Source of the DNA: Beggiatoa leptomitoformis
Lineage (GTDB): Bacteria; Pseudomonadota; Gammaproteobacteria; Beggiatoales; Beggiatoaceae
Reading direction: 5' to 3'
Assembly: GCF_001305575.3 (NCBI RefSeq)
Contig: NZ_CP012373.2
Coordinates: forward strand, 3,544,261 to 3,608,260
Length of the DNA: 64,000 bases
Part shown: one piece after another, positions 9,874-18,487 of the stretch
Layout of the letters: every line of letters begins with the position of its first letter
Position numbering within the stretch: position 1 is the first letter of the stretch
Position numbers and translations under genes: made by a program
Notes under the pieces: model-generated
Database searches by the model: none
Told to the model about the DNA's origin: nothing
The model's input: only the letters and a program-made list of their open reading frames with translations

Positions 9874-12800
9874 ATGTTACGGATTAATCGGTTATTAATA
9901 GTCAGCTTATTATGGTTGGGGAGTTTTTCCCTTGCTTATGCCCAAGCCAGTTTGCAATTTTCCTCACCTGCATACGCGGTTAATGAGACGGATGGTGTTG
10001 TGCAAATTCTTGTAACACGTGCCGCAGACAGTGTTGGTGCTGTGACGGTGGATTACGCAACCATTGACGTAAACGCATTATCAGGGGTGGATTACACAGG
10101 CAAAGGCGGAACATTAACATGGGCAGATGGGGATTTAACTCATAAAGTCATTGAAATCCCTATTACAAAAGACACTGTTAGTGAAAACGACGAGTTATTC
10201 AGCATTATACTTACCAACCCTGTGGGAAATGCTGTTTTGGGGGTTAATACCTTAAGCAACATCACTATTATTGATACGCCTGCAAGTGGTGCGGGCAATC
10301 TTCAATTTGTTGCAACAGATTATACTGTAACAGAAAATTCTGGAGTGGCTCAGTTGGGGATTGAACGGATTGGTGGCAGTGTTGGCGCGGTCGCGGTGCA
10401 ATATGCGGTAACGGGAGGGACTGCAGTTGTTGATACAGATTATGTCAGCGTAGCTGGAACATTAAACTGGAGTGCGGGTGATGCACAGACTAAAACTGTC
10501 GCGCTACCTATCTTATTAGATGAGCAAGAAGATGGTAATAAAACGGTTGTATTGAGTTTAAGTAATGCTTCAGGGGGCGCGGCACTGGGGGCGAAAAATA
10601 CCAGTACGGTGATGATAGTAGATAGCTTTGGCAATGCGGTAAGTAGCTCCACAGCAGGTATTTTACAATTTTCTACTGCGTTGACAACGGTGAATGAAAC
10701 CGCAGGGACTGCAAATGTCAGTGTAACCCGCACGGGTGGCACACAAGGTACGGTGTCTGTCAGCTATAGCACTAAAGACGGAACAGCCGTTGCGGGAAGT
10801 GATTACACGCTAACACAGGGTTCATTGAGCTGGGCTAATGGTGATGGTGAAGCCAAAACCGTGAGCATTCCTGTACTCACTGATAATCTGACGGAAGGCA
10901 ACGAGCTTTTTACCATTTCCTTAGCTAATCCAACAGGAAACGCGCTGTTAGGTACAATTTCCAATGCTAATATAAAGCTGTTAGATGGGACAGGAAACCC
11001 CAGTACGACAACAGTCAGTGAAGCGGGAGCCGTGCAATTTGAATTCAGCAGTTATGCTGTGAATGAAAATGATGGCAACTTAACGGTTAATGTTAAACGG
11101 GTATCGGGTACGAAAGGGGATGTGCGTGTCAATTATAGTGCGCAAAATAGTACGGCGGTGAATGGTCAGGATTTTGTTTTGTCCTCAGGTCTTTTAGTCT
11201 GGGCCGATGGAAATAGTGATGTCAAAACGATTAGCATCACGTTACAAGATGATCTTGTCGCAGAACAAAATGAAAGTTTTGTCCTGAAATTATCAACGCC
11301 TACAAATGGATTGGTATTAGGCACGCCCTCAGAAACAACTATAACATTGCGTGATAATGATGCAACCCGTATTCAATTTTCTTCTAGTGACTTTCTAGTT
11401 AATGAAAATCAAGGGTTTGCTTATATTACGGTTACTCGCCAAGGCAGTAGTCAAGGACGTATTACCGTTGATTATAAAACCACTTCCAACACTGCAATAG
11501 ATAATCAAGATTATCAGGGGGGCGCAGGTATGTTGGTTTGGGAGGATGGGGACGCAAGCACTAAGCGTTTTTCTATTGCTATCAATGATGATACGTTTGT
11601 AGAGGAGGCTGAAACATTCCGCATTGCGTTGAGCAATTTAACAGGCAATGGCGCGTTAGGTTCACCTGCTGAAGCGGTGATTACTATTAAGGATAATGAT
11701 GCTGTTGTGGTATGTTCTAACCCTCCCCCGACGTTGATTAATTGTTATTTGGATAATACGAATAGTACCTTAACCAATGTGCGGATTACATCGATAGGTG
11801 TTGTGGTTGGTGGACAGTTATCAGGGCGGATTGACAATTTTGGTTCGGTGGATGGGGTTACTTTGTTACCCAGTACGATTTTAAACAATTATGAAGTGGG
11901 GATTGCGGGTAATTTAAGCCTTAATAGTTATGCCAATGTGATTGGTGGTTTTTTGCAAGGCAATATTGTCGGGATTGGTGATAGCCCTGCAACGCTTACC
12001 AGTACACGAATATTAACAGGTAGCTATCTGCAAAACGTCATCATCGAAGGCAATATGGTGATTGATACCGAAGTGACGATGGGGAATCAAGTACGCTTCC
12101 GTTTAAATGGAAATATTCCACCTATCGATTTATCTAATTTGTTAGGTTATACACCAGCTAACACGATGGAAATGTTGGCAGTAAATTTATATACGGATGT
12201 GTTGTTGAATAGCATACGGGGCGGTATTGTAGCCACGCTGAATGGGTTGTATGACTTAACTGAAAAAGATTGGTTTATCACACAAGATACAGAAACAGGT
12301 TATATCGCTTTTGACGGTGGGGATAAACACTATAATTTATTCCCAACTAGAGTACGTCAAGCCTTAGAGGGGCAGGTTATCAATGATATTGATTTAGGGT
12401 TGATTGTGCGAGAAGACGACCGTTTTACAGTCACTTCTCACACAGGACGTGAAGTAACGGCACATCCTGTTATTCAAGATGTTGCCGCGTTACAACGTGC
12501 CTTAGATACCTTTGTGTTACCTGTATCGCGCATTGCGATGGATACAGAAGGCAATGTTAAACTGTATTTACCGAATAAAGTGGATAACATTATCTATTAC
12601 AGTATTCGGGCAGATGTTTGTTCTACACCCTTTGCACAAAATATTTCCCCTGATTTAGGCTTTGATTTATTGCCCATTCGTGAGGACCTGCTTTGTATGG
12701 GGTCAGATGCGAATATGAATGTTTTTGTTCGTAACGGGATTATTGCGTATTTGGTCTTCAATAACGGGCAATCACGTCAGTATCTATACCCAGCGGCGGC

Positions 12801-13053
12801 GGATGCAGCGGCATTGCGTGCTGTTTCTCAAGATACGTTACTTTATAAAAATGGTATGGCGATTATCCATATTGGTGAAGGGGTCACTCGTAAAACTTAT
12901 AAGGGTTTGCTGACTTATGCCGTGACACAAGGGACTAACATTACAGGCGAGTTGGAAGTATTTGACGTGGATGACATGAATCAAGACGGCTTAGGTGACT
13001 ATCTGATTGTGTATCCAAATGGCGATGGGCAGTTGATGTACAAAGTCAATTAG
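9874..13053 (+). CDS. secreted protein with five Calx-beta repeats and shared C-terminal module
   Basis: A 1059-residue protein with signal peptide MLRINRLLIVSLLWLGSFSL and a cut near AYA-QAS. Five Calx-beta domains (about 26-135, 143-250, 262-370, 385-493 and 497-605) each open with a (V/L)QFS..Y.VNE..G pattern and contain a DY....G.L.W..GD motif; these are calcium-binding immunoglobulin-like folds. The rest matches the C-terminus of the upstream giant protein: a PATL...YL..VI...VT.G..VRF..NIP..IDL.NL stretch, then one TGREV..HP..QD repeat and a terminal D.NQDGLGDYL..YPNGDGQLMY. A CTGGAG motif precedes the ATG. The two proteins likely act together at the cell surface; function is unknown. 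Confidence 0.85.
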   Translation: MLRINRLLIVSLLWLGSFSLAYAQASLQFSSPAYAVNETDGVVQILVTRAADSVGAVTVDYATIDVNALSGVDYTGKGGTLTWADGDLTHKVIEIPITKDTVSENDELFSIILTNPVGNAVLGVNTLSNITIIDTPASGAGNLQFVATDYTVTENSGVAQLGIERIGGSVGAVAVQYAVTGGTAVVDTDYVSVAGTLNWSAGDAQTKTVALPILLDEQEDGNKTVVLSLSNASGGAALGAKNTSTVMIVDSFGNAVSSSTAGILQFSTALTTVNETAGTANVSVTRTGGTQGTVSVSYSTKDGTAVAGSDYTLTQGSLSWANGDGEAKTVSIPVLTDNLTEGNELFTISLANPTGNALLGTISNANIKLLDGTGNPSTTTVSEAGAVQFEFSSYAVNENDGNLTVNVKRVSGTKGDVRVNYSAQNSTAVNGQDFVLSSGLLVWADGNSDVKTISITLQDDLVAEQNESFVLKLSTPTNGLVLGTPSETTITLRDNDATRIQFSSSDFLVNENQGFAYITVTRQGSSQGRITVDYKTTSNTAIDNQDYQGGAGMLVWEDGDASTKRFSIAINDDTFVEEAETFRIALSNLTGNGALGSPAEAVITIKDNDAVVVCSNPPPTLINCYLDNTNSTLTNVRITSIGVVVGGQLSGRIDNFGSVDGVTLLPSTILNNYEVGIAGNLSLNSYANVIGGFLQGNIVGIGDSPATLTSTRILTGSYLQNVIIEGNMVIDTEVTMGNQVRFRLNGNIPPIDLSNLLGYTPANTMEMLAVNLYTDVLLNSIRGGIVATLNGLYDLTEKDWFITQDTETGYIAFDGGDKHYNLFPTRVRQALEGQVINDIDLGLIVREDDRFTVTSHTGREVTAHPVIQDVAALQRALDTFVLPVSRIAMDTEGNVKLYLPNKVDNIIYYSIRADVCSTPFAQNISPDLGFDLLPIREDLLCMGSDANMNVFVRNGIIAYLVFNNGQSRQYLYPAAADAAALRAVSQDTLLYKNGMAIIHIGEGVTRKTYKGLLTYAVTQGTNITGELEVFDVDDMNQDGLGDYLIVYPNGDGQLMYKVN

Positions 13054-13061
13054 AAAAGAAA

Positions 13062-13095
13062 CGCCTTTATAAGGGTTAGAAACCTTATAAAGGCG
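13062..13095. terminator. bidirectional terminator between convergent genes
   Basis: A perfect 13-bp stem CGCCTTTATAAGG / CCTTATAAAGGCG encloses an 8-base loop, between the stop of the Calx-beta gene and the stop of the convergent minus-strand gene. Short T-rich tracts follow in both directions (ATTTC rightward, TTTCTTTTC leftward). Confidence 0.8.
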
Positions 13096-13106
13096 ATTTC
13101 ATAGCA

Positions 13107-13823
13107 TTATATTTTTTTTACGTCGTTAGTTTTATCAACAAACAAAGGCTTTAGCTTTTCTAAATGGGGTTCTAAACGCAATGAGAGTAAGGCTGAAATG
13201 GAGAATAATGTAGATAAAACATCCAAATTAGAATCTGCCTCACTTGCTGCTGCGCGAATTCGCTGCAAAAAGTCATAATTCAGTGTTTGCATTTCCTCAT
13301 AAAACATTTTTAGACCGTTTAACTCTAAGTCCGCAACGCCGCCATCTTGATGATTATAATATTGTTTAAGTAAATAAGAGGAGGTTACGCGAAAGACAAT
13401 TTCATCTAAAGAAGCAAAAGGCAAATGATAATGTGCCATGCCTCGCATTTTAGATAATAAGGGGCAAGCACTGGTTGCCATGACAAATCCGATTAAGGCG
13501 CGAAGCCCTGTTTGTGCATCAGAGCGTTTAATATACTCACGTTCTGGCGTTCTAACACGCACATCCGCAGCACTACAAGATAAAATTTCACAAAATCCTA
13601 AAATAATTTCTTTTGCGTCTATTGCGGCAGGACAGTGGGAATATTCTTTCATATCTAAAGGGCAATTACTGCACTGATGAAAGTCTAATTCTGTCCAGCG
13701 AGGGTAGTCTGCTTTATTTAAAACATTAGGTCTGGGTCTTTCAAAATGAATCTTATAATGCAAGACCTTGCCATCATCCATTGTGAAGGTATATTCAATA
13801 AACATTTGCTGACTGTCGAACAT
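13107..13823 (-). CDS. uncharacterised cysteine-motif protein (DUF6901-like), paralogue 2
   Basis: A 238-residue soluble protein without signal peptide. It opens with a FIEYTFTMDDGK strand, has a FHQCSNCPL...SHCP cysteine cluster near residue 50, then TPEREY, a GLRALIGFVMATSACPLL segment and a helical C-terminal half. The pattern recalls the uncharacterised DUF6901 family; that name is from memory. About 60 percent of residues match the next gene upstream, so the pair is a tandem duplication. The chosen ATG has GAGAG upstream. The in-frame Met six codons later matches the start of the paralogue, so the true start may be 13805. The cysteines could bind a metal, but the function is unknown. Confidence 0.7.
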   Translation of the reverse strand: MFDSQQMFIEYTFTMDDGKVLHYKIHFERPRPNVLNKADYPRWTELDFHQCSNCPLDMKEYSHCPAAIDAKEIILGFCEILSCSAADVRVRTPEREYIKRSDAQTGLRALIGFVMATSACPLLSKMRGMAHYHLPFASLDEIVFRVTSSYLLKQYYNHQDGGVADLELNGLKMFYEEMQTLNYDFLQRIRAAASEADSNLDVLSTLFSISALLSLRLEPHLEKLKPLFVDKTNDVKKI

Positions 13824-13881
13824 AGTGGGGTACTCTCGGTCACAAATAACCCATGGACAAGAAAATTATCAACCTAATGGG

Positions 13882-14550
13882 TTAGTCAAATAAATATTCT
13901 ATCTCTTTTAAATGTCTTTCCAACGATAAAGACAGCATAGACGAGATGGTAAACAATGTGGCGAGTACATTTAAGTTGGAATCTGCCTCGGTTGCGGCGC
14001 GGATACGCTCCAAGAAATGATAATTAACCGTCTGTGTTTCTTTAAAACGTTGTTTTAAGCCAGTAAAGTCTAAATCAATGGTTTTATTTTTTTTCTGATT
14101 ATAATACTGTTCTAGCATGTAAGAGGCAGTGACACGGAAAACAGTCTCATCCAACGACGCAAAAGGTAAGTGATAATAAGCCATTCCACGCATTTTAGAA
14201 AGGAGTGGACAAGCACTGCTTGCCATGACAAAACCAATAATTGCGCGTAACCCTGTTTGTGCATCCGTGCGTTTAAAGTACTCTCGTTCAGGCGTTTTTA
14301 CATGAATATCGACTTCATGACAAGAAATAATGTCAGCAAAACCTAACAAAATTTCATAAGCATCAATAGCAGGGGGACAGTGAGAATAATGTGATTGGTG
14401 TAAAGGACAATTAGGACATTGATGAAATGCTAATTGTGTCCAAGCAGGATAATTATTTTGTTCTAATAGATGTTCACGAGGTCTATGAAATTCAACTCTA
14501 TAGTTTAAAACCTTACCGTCATCCATTGTGAAGGTATATTCAATATACAT
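13882..14550 (-). CDS. uncharacterised cysteine-motif protein (DUF6901-like), paralogue 1
   Basis: A 222-residue paralogue of the gene immediately downstream, in the same direction with a 58-base gap. It keeps every notable feature: the YIEYTFTMDDGK opening, FHQCPNCPL...SHCPPAID, TPEREYFKRTDAQTGLRA, ACPLLSKMRGMAYYHLPFA and the helical tail ending with E.DSNLNVL.TLFTISSMLSL. A TAGGTG motif lies before the ATG. Conservation of the Cys cluster in both copies suggests a metal site or a disulfide. No catalytic motif or known partner was recognised. Confidence 0.7.
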   Translation of the reverse strand: MYIEYTFTMDDGKVLNYRVEFHRPREHLLEQNNYPAWTQLAFHQCPNCPLHQSHYSHCPPAIDAYEILLGFADIISCHEVDIHVKTPEREYFKRTDAQTGLRAIIGFVMASSACPLLSKMRGMAYYHLPFASLDETVFRVTASYMLEQYYNQKKNKTIDLDFTGLKQRFKETQTVNYHFLERIRAATEADSNLNVLATLFTISSMLSLSLERHLKEIEYLFD

Positions 14551-14764
14551 AGACAGACACCTAATCGTTATTATCTTGAATGATTATCCTGAATGGGTAG
14601 AAAACAGCGCATCGAAAGCACGAAACAATTGTTTTGCAATACCACAAGCGAGTTTTATGCCAATGCGAAATAACCAGCCGTGCATTCGTACATAAAACAA
14701 TTTAGGGTAAACATTGAAGAAAGACTAGAACACTATGATGATTAACTGATTTGTTACATTAGAA

Positions 14765-14851
14765 TGGTGCCGGGGGTCGGACTCGAACCGACACAGTGTT
14801 GCCACTACCAAATTTTGAGTCTGGCGCGTCTACCAATTTCGCCACTCCGGC
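14765..14851 (-). tRNA. tRNA-Leu (anticodon CAA)
   Basis: This 87-nt class II tRNA has an encoded CCA end. The anticodon arm CCAGA-CTCAAAA-TTTGG gives anticodon CAA. The long variable arm TAGTG-GCAA-CACTG and the TTCGAGT T-loop are present. The acceptor stem GCCGGAG / CCCCGGC pairs except for an A6-C67 mismatch. The body resembles E. coli leuX. Confidence 0.96.
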
Positions 14852-15171
14852 ATTAATGATGAGGACAGCAAGTTACGTAGAGTGAGTATTGTAATTTAGA
14901 TGAAAAAAAAGTAAAGGTTTTTCGTAAAAAATTATGGTTAGTCTCTGATTTTTACACATCTAAAAATTCTTGTGATTGAATACTTACTTGATAATTACAA
15001 AATAATCAAAAATACGCCACAATATGTTTTGTTTATAGATATACTTCCTCTGGCATAGTTCTCTCTGGTGCTTAAGCACGCCATTGAGATGAGACAGTAA
15101 ATTTTAAACTTCTCAAATTAAACAAATAATAACCACGGTTTTGATTTTTCATGGTAAATAAGGAGCATCAT
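14852..15171. other. intergenic region between tRNA-Leu and the lipoprotein gene
   Basis: No gene is seen. The left part carries the tRNA promoter reading leftward. The right part is AT-rich and presumably carries the promoter of the lipoprotein gene, but no hexamer pair stands out. A strong AAGGAG lies at 15160-15165. Confidence 0.5.
14888..14915 (-). promoter_or_regulatory. sigma70-type promoter of tRNA-Leu
   Basis: Reading leftward, TTTACT (14915-14910) and TACAAT (14893-14888) are separated by 16 bases and lie about 35 bases before the mature tRNA start. They match the -35 and -10 consensus at 4 of 6 and 5 of 6 positions. Confidence 0.55.
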
Positions 15172-15732
15172 TTGAAACATTCATTACTTTCTATTTCCCT
15201 ACTATCACTATTATTTTTACAAGGATGTGGTGGTTTATCAACAATAACAAATACACAATCCACAACAGCAACCGCAACACAAGATATGAGCGGACAGGCT
15301 GAGATAATTCCTTTTATTGACGGTGAGTCTTTTGATAGTTCCTTATCCAATTATATGAGCGAAGGTTATGGAACGCTTGAAGTAAAACCTGTAGAAGCCT
15401 TTACTGTTAATAAAGTGCCTGAACGTTTAGGCAAGTGGCTAAGAGCAATTGCTGATGCGCGGGGCAAAGTTGATGTGAAAGCCACGGCGACAACAACAGG
15501 TGTACAAAGCATGTCGTTATTCAGTATTTCTACACTGATTGAACTATTGCCAAAGCTAGAATATTACGTTTCTGAAAGAATGTTATACGGTTCTGCCACC
15601 AATTATAATGTTACCGTATTTTACACTCCAAGCACTCAGGTTGTTGATAAAGTAATCTTTAAATTAAAGCCTGATGCAGTACCAAAAATCCCCGATACCG
15701 TTATTCCCACAACAGCAGCACCCAGCAAATAA
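15172..15732 (+). CDS. outer-membrane or periplasmic lipoprotein, unknown function
   Basis: The protein starts MKHSLLSISLLSLLFLQGCG: a signal peptide with lipobox LQGC, so it should be lipidated at that Cys. The TTG start is chosen because AAGGAG lies exactly six bases before it and gives a compact lipoprotein signal. An ATG seven codons upstream (15151) has no ribosome-binding site and would add a charged tail MVNKEHH. The mature part of about 170 residues is Thr/Ser-rich at first, then has a globular stretch (EGYGTLEVKP...LGKWLRAIADARGK) and a Pro-rich end. No family was recognised. Confidence 0.75.
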   Translation: MKHSLLSISLLSLLFLQGCGGLSTITNTQSTTATATQDMSGQAEIIPFIDGESFDSSLSNYMSEGYGTLEVKPVEAFTVNKVPERLGKWLRAIADARGKVDVKATATTTGVQSMSLFSISTLIELLPKLEYYVSERMLYGSATNYNVTVFYTPSTQVVDKVIFKLKPDAVPKIPDTVIPTTAAPSK

Positions 15733-16123
15733 GAGAATGGGGAAAAGGTTTCGTTAGTTTAGGTCTGTTTTTTCTTGTCTGGGGAAATTTATTCCCCAGA
15801 TAAAATTGACGGCTTTTAAAAGGGTAGCGTATTATCTCTCACATATATAACAAATTATTTATGAAAAAGAGAAAACCCATTACCAAACACCAGTAGTAAA
15901 TCGGTCAACACTTTACATGTCTAGTTCGTATGCCTCATTCTGTCAGTAAAGTGTCGTAGCTGGATTGTATTGATAAAAGACGTATTTCCACTTAATACGT
16001 TAATTTTTATAGTAAAAGTCACAAGTATGAAGATGGAAACATCGATTATCTGTCGCAAGAGATACAAAATCTATAACACAAATAGATGGAGTAATGCTAT
16101 TCTATTGAGAATAAGGATTAAGA
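15733..16123. other. intergenic region with inverted repeats
   Basis: No gene is seen. It contains the second CTGGGGAA hairpin and a perfect 9-bp inverted repeat ACACTTTAC / GTAAAGTGT (15908-15916 and 15946-15954, 29-base loop). A good AAGGA ribosome-binding site at its right edge leads into the small frameshifted ORF that follows. Confidence 0.45.
15779..15799. repeat. palindromic hairpin, copy 2 of the CTGGGGAA inverted repeat
   Basis: CTGGGGAA / TTCCCCAG with a 5-base loop, starting 46 bases after the lipoprotein stop. The arms are the same as in the hairpin downstream of rnpB. A T-run lies before it rather than after it, so intrinsic termination on the plus strand is doubtful. Confidence 0.5.
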
Positions 16124-16257
16124 ATGGCAATTAAAATATTGTCCTATTTCCAGATTATCCCTTCTCAGCGTTGCAAGAAGCAGGGAATTGGCTCAAACCA
16201 TGCGAGTTAGTCTTGATGACTTTTTCTGATCACCATTTGACGATAGCCGACTCATGA
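16124..16257 (+). pseudogene. small frameshifted ORF coupled to the pentapeptide-repeat gene
   Basis: An ATG with AAGGA six bases upstream begins MAIK; the first frame then runs on to a stop after 28 codons. If one base is added to the AAAA run at 16133-16136, the reading continues NIVLFPDYPFSALQEAG and on to TFSDHHLTIADS. It stops with a TGA that overlaps the next gene's ATG (ATGA). The good ribosome-binding site and the coupled stop suggest a real gene of about 44 codons that lost one base. Translational slippage on the short A-run is less likely. No family was recognised. Confidence 0.4.
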
Positions 16258-16709
16258 AAAGAATTCTAATTATCATCAGCCTAGCATTATTTATAGGGAC
16301 GCTACCATACCCATCTCCCGCAGCTAATTCTACTCATGTTGAAAAGCTCAAGACATCGAAAAATTGTCCGCGTTGTAGTTTAGACGGTGCGAACTTAGCG
16401 GGTGCAAATCTTGCCCGAGCGAAATTGCGCGGTGCTGATTTAGGTAGGGCGCGGTTGCGCGGTGCAAATTTGCGGGGTGCCGATTTAGTCGGGGCAAACC
16501 TAGCAGGTGCTGAACTACGGCGAGTTAATTTGCGCGGTGCTAATTTGAGCAACGCCAATTTGAGCGGGGCAAATTTACGCGGCGCGAACTTACGTGGAGC
16601 AAATTTGCAGGGTGCAAATCTCTCTGGTGCTGATATGGTTGGCGCAATTATTAAGGATGCTAAATTAGATGGTGCGATTGGTGCGAATATTGATGGCTCG
16701 AAGCGTTAA
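16254..16709 (+). CDS. exported pentapeptide-repeat protein
   Basis: A 151-residue protein with a signal peptide (MKRILIIISLALFIGTLPYP, cut near SPAA-NS). A short linker with a CPRC motif precedes about 19 consecutive A(N/D)L.G pentapeptides such as ANLAG and ANLRG. These form a right-handed quadrilateral beta-helix. The tail DGAIGANIDGSKR caps it. Family knowledge covers DNA-gyrase mimics and many proteins of unknown role; the export signal argues against the gyrase role. There is no clear ribosome-binding site of its own, and its ATG overlaps the stop of the small upstream ORF. Confidence 0.85.
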   Translation: MKRILIIISLALFIGTLPYPSPAANSTHVEKLKTSKNCPRCSLDGANLAGANLARAKLRGADLGRARLRGANLRGADLVGANLAGAELRRVNLRGANLSNANLSGANLRGANLRGANLQGANLSGADMVGAIIKDAKLDGAIGANIDGSKR

Positions 16710-16869
16710 TTTTCATAACAGTATCATGTGGTAGGCATTGATACCGTTTGGTAAAAGTGAGGGGAAATGCTATTAACGACCGCTTTTAGCATCCAATACC
16801 CACGACTGAAAGCCAAATCGCGTTAGTACCAAAACACCAGACATCTATTAATATATAAGGATTAAGTGA

Positions 16870-18246
16870 TTATCCTCCCAGTAAATCCCGTAAATCCTCT
16901 AATTCAGCAACCGCACTTTCTAAAAATGTCCAAATGCTTTCTTGCCCTTCATAACTGTTTGTTTCCTGCTCATGCAGATACGCTAAATCTAGGCTGTCAT
17001 TTTTCTGTGTTAACCATTGGCGACTATAACTATGCCAGCGGCTTTTTTTCCCCTCTCCCTGACGTGGGCTAGTTCCATAATTATCTTCACCAAATGCTGT
17101 TTCAAATCCCATCAGATGTTGGCGTTTTAAGCGCAAATGTCGTCCAAACCCTGTAGATTGACTGCGCATGTCGTAAAACCAGACGTTTTGTGTCCGTTCA
17201 GTCGGTTGTTCACCACGATAAAAAAATAAAACATGGGCTGGGATTTGATGCGGATAAAAAATACCTTGTGGTAGCCGTAAGACGGTATGAACTACAAAAT
17301 TATCTAATAATTCTTTTCTGACTTTTTGCGCATGTCCTGTTGCATGAAGAACCGCATCAGGTACGATAATAGCCGCCCGCCCTTTCGGTTTTAAGGCATG
17401 ATAGCTGTGACGTAATAATGCTAACGTTTGAGTTTGTTGTGTAGCCTCATGCCGTTGTTCTGTAATAAACACCAAAGAACTTAAAACAACATCAACACTA
17501 GGCAGTGCATGACGTTCCATCAGTAGGCTATTCCCCCATTGAACAGGTAAATGGGGTGTATCATCAATTTCATGTAATAAACAATGCATAATTGCTAAAC
17601 GTTGACGTGCAAGGTCTTGCTCAATGCCGAGTAACATAGCTTGTGGCATAGCTGGCGTTATATCAGGAATGCAATCATCCTCAAACACATCACAATCACT
17701 GGTTATTTGCACATATTGGTCGGCTGCGACCAGAAAGCCTGCAGTGTCCGCAGCGGGATCATGAATCAGTTCACCCAGTTGTGGCTGAGTTAAAATAACT
17801 AAAGTATCCACCAATGAACGCGGTGGAACTAAATGTTCTTGGTCATTCAAGGCATATAAGTCTAAAAATTCGCCGTAAATTTCTCCTAAATCATCAATAA
17901 CGATATCGTCTAATACCGTTAATGTTTCTAAGAGCTGTTTTAATTGTTGAACGGTTTTTAGTTGTGTTCGTGCTTGGGAAAATAATGCAGCAATGCTTGG
18001 GTGGGTGCTTTGTCGTAGGGTTATTAAAATATGTTGATAATAAGCCAATTGTTGCGCTGTTGGTGTAGTCAACAAGATTCGCCAATTGAGCGTTGCAGGC
18101 AATTCCTCAATCATATCGATAGCGGGTGCTATCTTCAAAAAAAGTAACCACGTTAAGTTATCAACATAATCATGATAAGCAAGACCATTTTGCTGTAAGG
18201 CTTTTGCGGGCTCCCAAAGTTTTTGTGCAATCTCTCGTGTATCCAT
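16870..18246 (-). CDS. HsdM-like N-6 DNA methylase homologue with degenerate catalytic motifs
   Basis: A 458-residue protein aligned by eye with type I modification subunits. It has the N-terminal helical part LWEPAKALQ...DYVDNLTWLLFLK, the LGEIYGEFL core, and LKPKGRAAIIVPDAVLHATG, VRKELLDNFVVHTVLRLPQG and FYDMRSQSTGFG in the usual order. The AdoMet-binding motif I, normally DPACGTGGF, reads DPAADTAGF (163-171), and the catalytic NPPF reads SSLVF (256-260). It is therefore probably inactive as a methyltransferase. No hsdS or hsdR is adjacent. The ATG with AAAGG upstream is preferred to a TTG 16 codons earlier. It may be a regulatory or DNA-binding relic. Confidence 0.75.
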   Translation of the reverse strand: MDTREIAQKLWEPAKALQQNGLAYHDYVDNLTWLLFLKIAPAIDMIEELPATLNWRILLTTPTAQQLAYYQHILITLRQSTHPSIAALFSQARTQLKTVQQLKQLLETLTVLDDIVIDDLGEIYGEFLDLYALNDQEHLVPPRSLVDTLVILTQPQLGELIHDPAADTAGFLVAADQYVQITSDCDVFEDDCIPDITPAMPQAMLLGIEQDLARQRLAIMHCLLHEIDDTPHLPVQWGNSLLMERHALPSVDVVLSSLVFITEQRHEATQQTQTLALLRHSYHALKPKGRAAIIVPDAVLHATGHAQKVRKELLDNFVVHTVLRLPQGIFYPHQIPAHVLFFYRGEQPTERTQNVWFYDMRSQSTGFGRHLRLKRQHLMGFETAFGEDNYGTSPRQGEGKKSRWHSYSRQWLTQKNDSLDLAYLHEQETNSYEGQESIWTFLESAVAELEDLRDLLGG

Positions 18247-18487
18247 ATTACCTTTATAATAAACTGCGGGCTGTTGTCTAACTTTGCTATGCAATAACGC
18301 TTCCTAAATACAGTGTCTGAATAGTATTAGTCAATTTTGTAGATGATCTAGCTAATCACCATTCTAATCACCATTTTGCGTATTTAAGAATAATTATTTG
18401 ATAGTATTAAATTAAAGATAAAAAACCTTCCCTTATCTTTACACTACCAATCACTTTTTACTATTGTCTAAAAGAGGTTCACCGTTA

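Noticed and set aside
16870-18246. Complete type I restriction-modification system
   Set aside because: No specificity or restriction subunit lies nearby and the methylase motifs are degenerate.
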